A DNA stretch of 50,872 nt from positions 1-50,872 of the IMG/VR virus record IMGVR_UViG_3300034072_001527; one strand, written 5' to 3'. Made by a program: the position numbers and the translations under genes. This stretch comes from a virus. Below the pieces are notes generated by a model. The model saw nothing but the letters and a program-made list of their open reading frames with translations. It was not told the DNA's origin and made no database searches. Numbering within the stretch: the stretch's first letter is position 1; the number at the start of each line of letters is the position of its first letter. Of this stretch, positions 24,204 to 32,315 are shown piece after piece.

Positions 24204-25730
24204 TCAACCTCCTTGATACACGTCGAAATCACTGACGAGCCGGATGGGCGCACTGCGCCGGGGGCGGCCCTGAATGTCCCCGATGACGTGCTCGCCTTCG
24301 AGCGCGGCATATTGCTCCGCATCGCACACGTGGGTGTGGATGGTGTCGGCGATCTCGAGGTGCCCTCGCGTCTCGCCGTCGGAAATCTCGGCCTTGCGGT
24401 AGTGGTAACCGCCCAAATGGCCGCGGATCAGGTGCTTGCAGCTGGCGTCGACCAGGTAGCCGTCGCGCTCGCTCATGGCTGACCAGATCGCCTCGTTGCG
24501 CAGCGTCGGGCGGTTGGTCTTGGCCTTGCGCACCCGGTAGCCCAGCCCCTTCTGGAACGCTCGGATCCAGTCCATCTCGGCGTCGGCGCGATCCTCGGCC
24601 GCCCAGGCTGCCGGATCGCCGACGACGCGCAGATTGTCGGGGTGAAGCTCGGGGAAATTGTCGGCGATCATGGTCCGCACCATCGCCCCGGCCGCAGTCG
24701 GCCCGATCTTCATCAGCGTCTTGCCGTCCTCGCGGAACATTACCGCCTCGCGCAGCGTCCGCAGCTGCCCCATGATCGTGCGCTGGCAGGCGACGGCGGC
24801 CGCAAACAGGCCCTGGTCGACGCCCACGATCAGCGGGCGGCTGCGATCCCAGGCGAGGCCCTCGCGCACATGGGTCTTGTAATCGAACTGGGGGTTGACC
24901 GGCTGCCCGTGCTGCAACGGCACGAACTTGTTGTCGATCATCCGGTCGACATAGCCCGGCCGGTGCCGGTTTGCGGCCGCCTGGATCTGGTAATAGCCCT
25001 TGGGCAGGTTGTGCAGGTTCTCGGCGTCGGGCTCGCGGCCGCCGGGCTGGATGAACACCTCGATCAGCTCGCGGTCGCCCAGCAGCTCGCGCAGCTCTTC
25101 GTCCATCTCGCCGAGGTTTTTCTCGATCGCGAGGCCGTAAACCCAGTTGTCGATCGACGGCGCGTTCAGCGAGAGGATGATCTGCGGATCCACCATCAGA
25201 TCGCGGTCGATCCCGCCGCGGCCGACGCGCCCTGTGAGGAACGACAGCAGCTCGGGCGGCTGCAGGTCCGCCTCGTCGACCATCACCGCGCACACCTGCC
25301 ACCCGCGCGTGACTTCCTCGACGCTGCGGTCCCCGATCGCGCGAAACTCGATCTCGAACTCGCACACGTCGATCGGGTTGCCGTCCTCGTCCTCGGCGAG
25401 GATCAGGTTGAGCCGGTGGGTGTAGGGCTGCTTCCAGGTGAACTTGCCCAGCTCCTCGGGCATCAGGTCGAACCAGCTCTTGAGCGTGTTCTTCTCGAGG
25501 TTCGGATAGGTTTCACGGATCACCCCGACGCGCGCGGTGCGCCACAACACGCCGCGGCCGTCGCGCCGCCCGCCCTGCCGCTCGGCCACGCGCCGCAGCG
25601 CGCGCAGCGCGGTCATGGTCTTGCCCGAACCGACCGGCCCGATGATGATCTTGATGAACGCCCGCGACAGCAGGAACGCATCCGAGATCGGCCCCGGCGA
25701 ATTGAGGCGGCGGGTGATGATCTCGGTCAC
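24204..25730 (-). CDS. Terminase large subunit
   Basis: The 508-residue protein has the ATPase and nuclease halves of a phage packaging motor. Walker A is GPVGSGKT (31-38), Walker B is AVMVDEAD near residue 150, and the nuclease half begins around LIVGVDQG with a second acidic cluster near VVGDPAAW. It docks on the portal and cuts and translocates DNA. The start overlaps the ASCH gene stop (ATGA). Confidence 0.9.
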   Translation of the reverse strand: MTEIITRRLNSPGPISDAFLLSRAFIKIIIGPVGSGKTMTALRALRRVAERQGGRRDGRGVLWRTARVGVIRETYPNLEKNTLKSWFDLMPEELGKFTWKQPYTHRLNLILAEDEDGNPIDVCEFEIEFRAIGDRSVEEVTRGWQVCAVMVDEADLQPPELLSFLTGRVGRGGIDRDLMVDPQIILSLNAPSIDNWVYGLAIEKNLGEMDEELRELLGDRELIEVFIQPGGREPDAENLHNLPKGYYQIQAAANRHRPGYVDRMIDNKFVPLQHGQPVNPQFDYKTHVREGLAWDRSRPLIVGVDQGLFAAAVACQRTIMGQLRTLREAVMFREDGKTLMKIGPTAAGAMVRTMIADNFPELHPDNLRVVGDPAAWAAEDRADAEMDWIRAFQKGLGYRVRKAKTNRPTLRNEAIWSAMSERDGYLVDASCKHLIRGHLGGYHYRKAEISDGETRGHLEIADTIHTHVCDAEQYAALEGEHVIGDIQGRPRRSAPIRLVSDFDVYQGG

Positions 25731-26242
25731 AGCAGCAGCCCCTGCGGCGTGGCTGGCAAAGGAGCATCGCGGCGCGGACGGGCAGCTTCATCTGGCCATG
25801 CAGTCATCCACGGCTTTGCCGGATCGATCGATCCCACTCCGGCCCGACTTTCCCACAAAAACATTCCCAACTGACCGGGGCACGCGATAGGCTCGCAGGC
25901 CGCCGGAGTTTCTAGCTCAAGGCACCACGGGCCGAAAAACCACGGGCTAGAACTTTGCTTGGCAACCGCCGTAATTCGCACGGACCCAATGATTGCTCCG
26001 CGCACCAGCGCATCAGGGCGAGGACATTCCACCCCAATCGAAGCCATGAAGCTCCGCGCGCCCTCGTATTCGTCGCGCGTCATGCCCTTCGAGGCGTGGA
26101 TCGCGACCTGACCCGGAGCGGCCATTGAGCCTTTGGTGATTGCCACCTTCGTTCGGTTCTCGACGTCTTTCCCGCCGTGAATGATCGCCCAAGCCCAAGG
26201 CTGGCGAACCGACAGCGCATATGCGGGCAGAAACTCGCTCAT
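25727..26242 (-). CDS. ASCH-domain protein
   Basis: The 171-residue protein contains the ASCH signature at its N-terminus: ALSVRQPWAWAIIHGGKDVENRT (split here as ALSVRQPWAWAII plus GGKDVENRT), then QVAIHASKG and RGAIIGSVRI. ASCH domains are RNA-binding, PUA-like folds, and some cleave or bind RNA or modified nucleosides. It lies between the two terminase genes with ATGA overlaps on both sides, so it is a stable part of the packaging operon. The 35-residue tail is Pro-rich. Confidence 0.8.
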   Translation of the reverse strand: MSEFLPAYALSVRQPWAWAIIHGGKDVENRTKVAITKGSMAAPGQVAIHASKGMTRDEYEGARSFMASIGVECPRPDALVRGAIIGSVRITAVAKQSSSPWFFGPWCLELETPAACEPIACPGQLGMFLWESRAGVGSIDPAKPWMTAWPDEAARPRRDAPLPATPQGLLL

Positions 26243-26835
26243 CCCTCATCCCCTTCTCGAACCGGCAACACCTTGACCGGCGCCTCAAGCAGCCGGTCGC
26301 GCGCCTCGCGCTGGCCGCCGATTTCCTCGACAATGCGCACGCCCTGGATCGTGTGATCGACCTGCACAGGCTGGTCGCCGTGGAAGATCTTGCGCGTCGC
26401 CTCGGCGCAGCGGATGCGGATCGCGCGCGCCTCGGCGAAGGTCATCCGCTTCTTGGGCGGATCGAGCTGGCGCGAGCGTTCGACCATCGCCTCCTCGCTC
26501 TCGCCGAGGATCTTCATCATCACCACCGCCGGATCCGGCCCGAACTGGCGCAGGTAGGCCTGCACGTCGCGGTTGACGCGGTTTTTCGCCCCCTTGGGCC
26601 GCCCTGCCTTGCGCTTCTCGCGCACGTGCCGCAGCACCGTCAGCCCGCCCGGATTGCCGCCGAGCTCTTCATAGGCCTCGGCCGCTTCCTCGGCGGTGAT
26701 CGGATCGTCGTCGAACAGCCCGCCCTGCTCGGCCGCGGCCGCTTCGGCGATCTCGGCATCGATCAGCTTGGCCGCCTCGGCCGCCGCCTGCTCGAGCTCG
26801 ACTTTTCCACCGGGTTTGAACGGGTCAGTTGACAC
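26239..26835 (-). CDS. Putative terminase small subunit
   Basis: The 198-residue product is read from a GTG at 26835, chosen for its GGGAGG six bases upstream. It has an acidic N-terminal helical region, a basic linker (KRKAGRPKGAKNR, about residues 74-86) as in many small terminases, and a C-terminal helical domain. It heads the late operon and lies upstream of ASCH and the large terminase. No crystal-type HTH motif is obvious, so the call relies on position and the basic linker. Confidence 0.65.
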   Translation of the reverse strand: MSTDPFKPGGKVELEQAAAEAAKLIDAEIAEAAAAEQGGLFDDDPITAEEAAEAYEELGGNPGGLTVLRHVREKRKAGRPKGAKNRVNRDVQAYLRQFGPDPAVVMMKILGESEEAMVERSRQLDPPKKRMTFAEARAIRIRCAEATRKIFHGDQPVQVDHTIQGVRIVEEIGGQREARDRLLEAPVKVLPVREGDEG

Positions 26836-26967
26836 GCGCGCCTCCCGCTTTAGCGTGGTTGGTCCGACGCAGCGCCGTATTCCCGGCACCGCAGACGATC
26901 AGGGCCTCACCCCGGCCCGTTGCCGCCACCGCGGCATGGATCGGCGCCCTCACCCTACCCCGACCCG

Positions 26968-27270
26968 TCAGTCCGGCCTCAGACTTGCCGCGTCCCCGCC
27001 CGCGCGGTGCCTGTGCCGCCGCAAGGCTTCGAGGCGCAGCGGCGCTGCCCGGCGTCGGGCAAGCGGATCCAAATCCTGCCAGTCTGGCGCGCCAGGGTGA
27101 TAGGGATCGGGCTCGGCCGCGATGGGGGCATGGGGGGGTCGGGGCCGATCGGCCCCCGGGGCCCTCGACCAGGGGGCCGGGTCGAAGCCTGTCAGGCTTA
27201 CGCCCAGCGCCAGAAAGCGCAGCAATGGCAATGCCTTGCGCCGATCCTTCCAACGCAAGGCTTCCAACAT
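26968..27270 (-). CDS. Possible small protein at the head of the late operon
   Basis: A frame from ATG 27270 gives 100 residues (MLEALRWKDRRKALPLL... to ...GGDAASLRPD) with G/C-rich third positions and no stop; an earlier ATG at 27309 would add 13. The ribosome site is weak and no family was recognised. It lies in a 1.2-kb stretch otherwise without recognisable genes and includes a 16-bp palindrome (27141-27156). It may be an unrecognised late gene or chance. Confidence 0.35.
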   Translation of the reverse strand: MLEALRWKDRRKALPLLRFLALGVSLTGFDPAPWSRAPGADRPRPPHAPIAAEPDPYHPGAPDWQDLDPLARRRAAPLRLEALRRHRHRAGGDAASLRPD

Positions 27271-27517
27271 GCCCGCTCGAGCCCTGCGAAAACGGCAGAA
27301 TTCCGCCATTCCCGCGCTCGCCCTGGACGACGCGCCCCAGCTGCTCGAGCAGCCCGGCCGCGCCCCCGAAAACCCGGAAACTTTTCGCGCCAGTCCCGTG
27401 ATTTTGGCCCCTGCCAGCGCCTCCGACGCCGATCGCGCCGAGCTGCGACCGATATCGCGCCGCTAGAATATCCACCGGCGACCGACCGCGGCCCCCAATC
27501 ACCCGCAGCGCCAAGCC

Positions 27518-27788
27518 GGTTCCCGTCGGGAACCACTCGGGAACCGTTCGGGAACCACTAAACCCTTCTATAACATAGAGAATAGATAGCGGTTCCCAAG
27601 TTCCCGCTTTTTTGCGGAACGCCCTATACGCGCGCGCGCGTGTGCCCGCACGCGCATCTGGCTGCATCCAAAAACCGGGAACCACGGGAACCGGCGCGAT
27701 TATCGAGCAATAACAACGCGCTAGGCGTTCCCCAAGCGGTTCCCGAGCGTTCCCAACGGGAACCACCCCCCGGGCCCAGCTGGTTCCC
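27518..27788. repeat. Helically phased GGGAACC / GGTTCCC array (candidate origin or operator)
   Basis: Thirteen copies of GGGAACC or its complement (some lacking the last base) occur in 271 bp, starting at 27518, 27528, 27539, 27550, 27591, 27600, 27677, 27686, 27727, 27738, 27749, 27758 and 27782. Within clusters the spacing is 9-11 bp, so the sites lie on one face of the helix. An A+T-rich stretch (27557-27590) sits between clusters. The array lies between the late operon and the plus-strand ArdC operon. It resembles an iteron origin or a large protein-binding site. Confidence 0.65.
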
Positions 27789-27948
27789 GAAACGTGCCAA
27801 TCACTTCCTTGGCAAAGCCAACGGGCCGGGGTGAAAGAGGCCAAGCGACGCGGCGCGATCGGGTCCGGGTTGCACGGCAAAGACGAGGCAGAGCGCGAGC
27901 GCACCGCGACCGCTTCGCGGCCGCTGCTCGCGCGCATTATTGGTTGAG

Positions 27949-27970
27949 AAATGGCGGTTTCCCGCCATTT
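27949..27970. other. Perfect 9-bp hairpin upstream of the ArdC promoter
   Basis: AAATGGCGG and CCGCCATTT pair around a TTTC loop. No U-run follows on either strand, so it is not a classic terminator. It may be a protein-binding dyad or a structure of the candidate origin region just to its left. Confidence 0.35.
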
Positions 27971-27986
27971 GCCGGGATGTTGAAAA

Positions 27987-28029
27987 AAACCGCTTGACAC
28001 GGTTTGTTGTATAACTTTATCAATACAAC
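27987..28029 (+). promoter_or_regulatory. Promoter with two operator dyads, ArdC operon
   Basis: TTGACA (27994-27999), an 18-bp spacer and TATCAA (28018-28023) form a sigma70-type promoter. A dyad AAACCG-N7-CGGTTT (27987-28005) encloses the -35 box. A second dyad GTTGTAT-N10-ATACAAC (28006-28029) overlaps the -10 box. Both would place a repressor over the polymerase site. The ArdC start follows at 28079 after an AGAGGA ribosome site. Confidence 0.6.
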
Positions 28030-28078
28030 CACAGCGACGGCAATCGGGCCGCGCTGCGATCACAGAGGATCGATCAAC

Positions 28079-29020
28079 ATGGCCAAATTCGACACCTATC
28101 AGGAAGTGACCGACGCCATCCTCGCCCAGCTCGAGGCCGGCAAGAAGCCCTGGCAAAAGCCCTGGCAGGACGGCGGCCTTTCCATGCCGCGCCGCGCCAC
28201 CGGCGAATATTACCGCGGGATCAACGTGCTCTTGCTGTGGGCGAGCGCGATGGAACAAGGCCTCACCGGCGACCGCTGGATGACGTTCAAGCAGGCGATC
28301 GATCTCGGCGCCAGCGTCCGCAAGGGCTCCAAGGGCACCCGCATCGTGTTCTTCAAGCAGCTCACCGTCGAGGACAAGGAGACCGGCGAGGACAAGGCGA
28401 TCCCGATGCTGCGCACCTACGTCGTGTTCAACAGCGACCAGATCGACGGCCTGCCCGACAAATTCGCCAGCGCCCCGATCGTGCCGGCCGAAGGCATCGA
28501 ACGGGACCGGGCGGCCGAGGCTGCGCTGCGCAGCTGCGGCGCCACGATCCAGGAAGGCGGCGCCGGCGCCTACTACACCCCGGCGACCGATATCGTCACC
28601 ATGCCGGATTTCGAGCGCTTCGCCAGCTCGAGCGGCTATCTCGCCACCCTCGCGCACGAGCTGTGCCACTGGACCGGGCACAAGTCGCGCCTCGACCGCT
28701 TCGGCGCCAACACCAAGACGGCCTACGCCTTCGAGGAGCTGGTGGCGGAAATGGGCGCGGCTTTTGTCGGTTCGCGGCTCGGCATCGTGGGCGAGCACAT
28801 CGAAAACCACAGCGCCTATCTCGCCAGCTGGCTCAAGGCCCTGCGCGATGACAAGCGCGCGATCTTCAAGGCTGCGAGCCTTGCCCAGGCCGCGGCCGAC
28901 ATGGTGCTCGCCAACGCCGGCGACGCCCAGCCCGCCAGCACCCCGGCCGAGGCCCCGATCGCGGCCGCCAAGCCCGCCCCGGCGGCCGAGGCGCCCCCGC
29001 AAGCCGCCTTCGCCTTCTGA
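28079..29020 (+). CDS. ardC: ArdC-like antirestriction protein
   Basis: This 313-residue protein has the two ArdC parts. The N-terminal ssDNA-binding domain (DUF1738-type) starts MAKFDTYQEVTDAILAQLE with PWQKPW and YRGIN. The C-terminal metallopeptidase-like domain carries HELCHWTGH near residue 195 and a conserved EELVAEMGAAF. In plasmids and phages such proteins protect incoming DNA from host restriction. The C-terminal 40 residues are an Ala/Pro-rich tail. It is the first gene of a three-gene plus-strand operon with its own regulated promoter. Confidence 0.85.
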   Translation: MAKFDTYQEVTDAILAQLEAGKKPWQKPWQDGGLSMPRRATGEYYRGINVLLLWASAMEQGLTGDRWMTFKQAIDLGASVRKGSKGTRIVFFKQLTVEDKETGEDKAIPMLRTYVVFNSDQIDGLPDKFASAPIVPAEGIERDRAAEAALRSCGATIQEGGAGAYYTPATDIVTMPDFERFASSSGYLATLAHELCHWTGHKSRLDRFGANTKTAYAFEELVAEMGAAFVGSRLGIVGEHIENHSAYLASWLKALRDDKRAIFKAASLAQAAADMVLANAGDAQPASTPAEAPIAAAKPAPAAEAPPQAAFAF

Positions 29021-29131
29021 CCATCCCTTGCGCCGCCTGGCACCCGCCGGGCGGCCATAGGGACGGCCACCAGGCCCCCCGCACAAGGCGACGGCACAGG
29101 GCCGCGCCTGGTCAAGGAAAGGACCGACACA

Positions 29132-29425
29132 ATGCCCACCAAGCTTGAAGCCCAGCTTGGCCGCAATGGCCTCGCCCCGGATCATAATTATCCGGCGTAC
29201 ATCGCCCGCCTGACGGATCAGAACCAGCATTGGCAGGCGGCCGCCTCGATCGCTGCGCGCTACGGCAACCCGACCGAGGAAGCGGCAATCGACACGTTCA
29301 ACCATCGCCAGGCGAAGCGCGGCTACAGCGAGCCCTCGGAAATCGCTTGCCGCACCGCGATCCTTGCCGGGATCCTCGACCGACTGCCCGCCAACGTGGC
29401 GGCCGAGCTGCGGGAGGCACTTTGA
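29132..29425 (+). CDS. Hypothetical protein, ArdC operon
   Basis: A 97-residue helical protein starts MPTKLEAQLGRNGLAPDHN and has a good ribosome site (AAGGAAAGG). No family was recognised. It lies 111 bp after ArdC and 3 bp before the next gene, so it is probably co-transcribed with both. Confidence 0.65.
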   Translation: MPTKLEAQLGRNGLAPDHNYPAYIARLTDQNQHWQAAASIAARYGNPTEEAAIDTFNHRQAKRGYSEPSEIACRTAILAGILDRLPANVAAELREAL

Positions 29426-29428
29426 GCC

Positions 29429-29779
29429 ATGGCCAAGCTGACCACCTGGACGCCCACCGCCGGCGATATCGTCCACTTTCGCGATGACAAGAACCCGGAA
29501 ATTGCCGGACGCTACCGGCTCGACCTCAAGGACGACGAGCCCGGTTATTTCGCCTTCACCCTGCTCCGCACCGGCAAGGCGCACATGCTGATCAAGCCGT
29601 GCGTGCTGATCGACTGGGAAGAGCGCGGCGTGATCACCCTGATTGATCCGGCCGAGCTCGAGCGCGATCGCAAGGCGCTCGAGCTGCGCAGCCTCGCACC
29701 GCTTCGCGGCCGACGCGCGCAAGCCGACGTCGACGGCCTCGGCCTGTTCGATCGCGTGCGCTCGCCCGCGCTGTTCTAG
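29429..29779 (+). CDS. Hypothetical protein, ArdC operon
   Basis: This 116-residue protein starts MAKLTTWTPTAGDIVHFRDDKN and appears beta-rich in its first 70 residues with a basic tail. GGGAGG lies 12 bases upstream of the start. No family was recognised. It ends 33 bp before the end of the convergent helicase gene. Confidence 0.65.
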   Translation: MAKLTTWTPTAGDIVHFRDDKNPEIAGRYRLDLKDDEPGYFAFTLLRTGKAHMLIKPCVLIDWEERGVITLIDPAELERDRKALELRSLAPLRGRRAQADVDGLGLFDRVRSPALF

Positions 29780-29811
29780 CCCGCCACGGGCCGGGGAGGC
29801 CGCGCGCGTCG

Positions 29812-31815
29812 TCACGCCGCGGCCTCCGCACCCAGCTCTTCCATCCACCGCCGCACCGCCGCCTTCTGGCTGGCTTCGGGCAGCTGCTCCTCGTCCAGGA
29901 CGTGATAGAGCGGCACCAGCACCGCCTTGAGGCCGGTTCGCCCGAATTTGATCTTGCGGCACTCCACCGCCTGCGGGAACCGCGCCAGCACGTCGCCATA
30001 GATCGGCGCCCACAGCGTGCCCTCCAGCAACTTTGAAAGCGGCTGATAATTGGCCGCCAGCGCCAGGAAGCCGGGCTCTTCGGGCTTGTAGCTTTCCGCC
30101 CCCCACCGCGCCGGCTTGGAAACCTTGCCGGCCGCGTCGCGCTCTTCGGGATAGAACCGCGCATTGACCAGCTTCAGCCCGATATTGGCCAGGCGATCGG
30201 CCGCGCGCTCATCGCCGGCGCGCTCGTCGCTCCCGGCAAACATCGGCGTCACGGCATAGTCCAGGGCGTCGCCAATCCAGCTTGACAGCGCCACCCGCTC
30301 GTCGCCGCCGCGCGCCTGCACCTGCCCGCCCAGCATGTGGTGCAGGCAGCGTGCATAGTCGGGCTCTTCCTGCGCGATTTCGCGCATCTTCTCCGGCCGG
30401 CAACGGTCCGCCCATTCCAGCACGGTTTCGAAATCGGGCAAGCCGTCGGCCGTGTCGTGATCATGGATCAGCACGTCGGCACAGGCCAGCAGCGTGCCAA
30501 ACTGGTCGCAGGCGCGGCCATCATGCCCGGCCTCGGCCAGCGCCTCGTGAAACTTGATCTTGGTCGCCTCGAGCCGGTGCCATCCGTCGATCATCCGCCG
30601 CAACAGCTTGCGGCCAAGCACGGGGAGATTGTAGCGCGCCAGATCCGGCGGCGCCGGCCATTCCTGCGGGAAGGGGCGCAGCTCGAGGATCGCAAGCCGG
30701 CTGCGGTCCTGCGGCTGCAGCGCCGGGATGTTGATGCTCGAGAAGAAAAATGCGCTGCGCAGCGTGAATTCGTGCGCGCTATGATCCTGTCCGCCGCGGT
30801 GCATCGGGCTGCCACTCGAGGCAACGCGCGCCAGCTCGACCACCTCGTTGACCTTGCGGTTATCGACGCTCGCCTCGAGCTCGTCGAACAGCACGGGCAC
30901 GGTCGCATTGGCCAGGCTCTGGCGGATCGCGGCCGCGCTGGCATTGCCGGTGCGGAACACGCCCTTGCCCAGCAGCAGCGCCAGCACGCCGTCGTCGCCG
31001 TTCAAGGTCGATTTGCCGGTGCCGCGCCCGCCGGTCAGCCAGGCATTGGGACGCCAGCGCAGCGCGCCGCCGATCATCGCCGCGCCGATCCAGCCCAGCA
31101 ACAGACGCGGATCCAGCAGCGGGCGCCGCCAGTTCCAGGTGCGCAGCAGGCCGGGCAATCCGTCGCGCCCGGGCGTGCCGGCGATCAGCAGCGCGGCCGC
31201 CTCGGGGCCGACCGGCTCGTGCCAGGGCCGGGGGATCGGATCGTCGCCGGGGTACACGTGATCAGCCAGCAGGCCGGGATCCTCCCACTTGAAATCGCGG
31301 ATCCGGCCCTCGATCGTGTGGTGGCTCGCCAGCAGCTTGTCGCCGCAATGCAGCACCAGCCCGCCATTGTCATGGCGGTGCGCGCCGCGGCCGCGCATCT
31401 TGCCGGCGGCGCTGAACACGCCCTTGCGCACGCATTCGCCGATCAGCGCGGCCGTGGCCTCGGCCTGGTCCCAGCCCACGATCTCGGCCGGGCGCTCGCG
31501 CGTCGGCTTGCTCCACTTGGGGAAATGCTCCTCGAGCCATTCCTCGCCGCCGAACAGCGCGACCACGCCGTTCTTGCCGTGGCGATTGTTCGCCTCGAGG
31601 CCGACCAGCTGCTTGTTGACGTCGAGGTAATAGCAGGTCTGCTTGCCGTCGACCGAGCTTTTGATCCCCAGCGGCTTCACCGGGCAATCGCGCGGGAAGG
31701 GCGGCCGGTCGCGGCCGCGGCGATCGGGCCGGGCCTCGCCGTCATCGGCAAGCCGCGGCGCCGGGACCGGATTGTCCAGCGCTTCCTTGATCGGTGTCAC
31801 GTCCGCCCCCGCCAT
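29812..31815 (-). CDS. Replicative helicase-like P-loop ATPase
   Basis: This 667-residue protein has a central ATPase: Walker A GGRGTGKST and Walker B VPVLFDELEA, followed by a sensor-like FFSSINIPALQ. The layout (an N-terminal DNA-interaction region, an AAA/SF3-like centre, a helical C-terminus) fits phage and plasmid helicases that work with a separate Toprim primase. The start ATG 31815 shares a base with the preceding TGA. I place it in replication by motif and neighbours; an SF3 assignment is not certain. Confidence 0.72.
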   Translation of the reverse strand: MAGADVTPIKEALDNPVPAPRLADDGEARPDRRGRDRPPFPRDCPVKPLGIKSSVDGKQTCYYLDVNKQLVGLEANNRHGKNGVVALFGGEEWLEEHFPKWSKPTRERPAEIVGWDQAEATAALIGECVRKGVFSAAGKMRGRGAHRHDNGGLVLHCGDKLLASHHTIEGRIRDFKWEDPGLLADHVYPGDDPIPRPWHEPVGPEAAALLIAGTPGRDGLPGLLRTWNWRRPLLDPRLLLGWIGAAMIGGALRWRPNAWLTGGRGTGKSTLNGDDGVLALLLGKGVFRTGNASAAAIRQSLANATVPVLFDELEASVDNRKVNEVVELARVASSGSPMHRGGQDHSAHEFTLRSAFFFSSINIPALQPQDRSRLAILELRPFPQEWPAPPDLARYNLPVLGRKLLRRMIDGWHRLEATKIKFHEALAEAGHDGRACDQFGTLLACADVLIHDHDTADGLPDFETVLEWADRCRPEKMREIAQEEPDYARCLHHMLGGQVQARGGDERVALSSWIGDALDYAVTPMFAGSDERAGDERAADRLANIGLKLVNARFYPEERDAAGKVSKPARWGAESYKPEEPGFLALAANYQPLSKLLEGTLWAPIYGDVLARFPQAVECRKIKFGRTGLKAVLVPLYHVLDEEQLPEASQKAAVRRWMEELGAEAAA

Positions 31816-32315
31816 CAACCGGCCTTTCTCTTGTCATTGCTGCGCAGCGGGCAATCGCGCTCGATGCACTTGGCGCCGAACCACGCCGGCACAGGGCCGA
31901 AACCGCGGCCGCTCGATCGCGAACCGCATCGGCACATCACCTGGTTGCGCTTGGCTTCGGGGATCGGCGGCGGCTCCATCGGCGCCGGCCGCGGGCCGCG
32001 CCACCGCGCCGCCGTCTGCTCCATGCCGCTCGGCGCGTCGGCGATCGCGATCCGCTCGCCACAGAAAACAACACACGCTTGGCGGGCTTTCTCCGGATAC
32101 CTCACCGGCGGGACTACCACTCCCGCCGGCGCCGCGGGCCGGTTTGCAACGTGCGCGGGGGCTTGCGCTCCCGCCTTCTCCGCAGCCCGCCCATCGCAGC
32201 CGCGCGTGCGGTCGGCTGTTGGCTTACCCGCGGATGAAGTTTGTCGGCGAGCGGCCGCGCGCTCGGCCTTGCGCTTTTCGCGCTCGTAATCTGCCCAGGA
32301 CCAGGTGTAGCTCAT
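31815..32315 (-). CDS. Cys-containing hypothetical protein, replication operon
   Basis: A 166-residue product starts MSYTWSWADYEREKRKAER. The first 60 residues are basic and helical. The C-terminal part holds a possible zinc site (CRCG ... KCIERDCP). It is coupled to both the primase (ATGA) and the helicase (TGATG), so a DNA-binding or loading accessory is plausible. No family was recognised. Confidence 0.6.
   Translation of the reverse strand: MSYTWSWADYEREKRKAERAAARRQTSSAGKPTADRTRGCDGRAAEKAGAQAPAHVANRPAAPAGVVVPPVRYPEKARQACVVFCGERIAIADAPSGMEQTAARWRGPRPAPMEPPPIPEAKRNQVMCRCGSRSSGRGFGPVPAWFGAKCIERDCPLRSNDKRKAG

Noticed and set aside
26920-27561. Plus-strand frame of 213 codons in the region before the array
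   Set aside because: Pro/Arg-rich, no ribosome site, no domain, and it runs into the GGGAACC repeats. Treated as non-coding.
27629-27660. Alternating CG run and CGCG-rich stretch
   Set aside because: It could form Z-DNA, but a run this short is common in high-GC genomes and has no further support.
26825-30106. A stop-free minus-strand frame of more than 1000 codons
   Set aside because: It runs antisense through the ArdC operon and across the repeat array; residues are Gly/Arg/Ala-rich with no domain pattern. High G+C suppresses stop codons, so such frames are expected.
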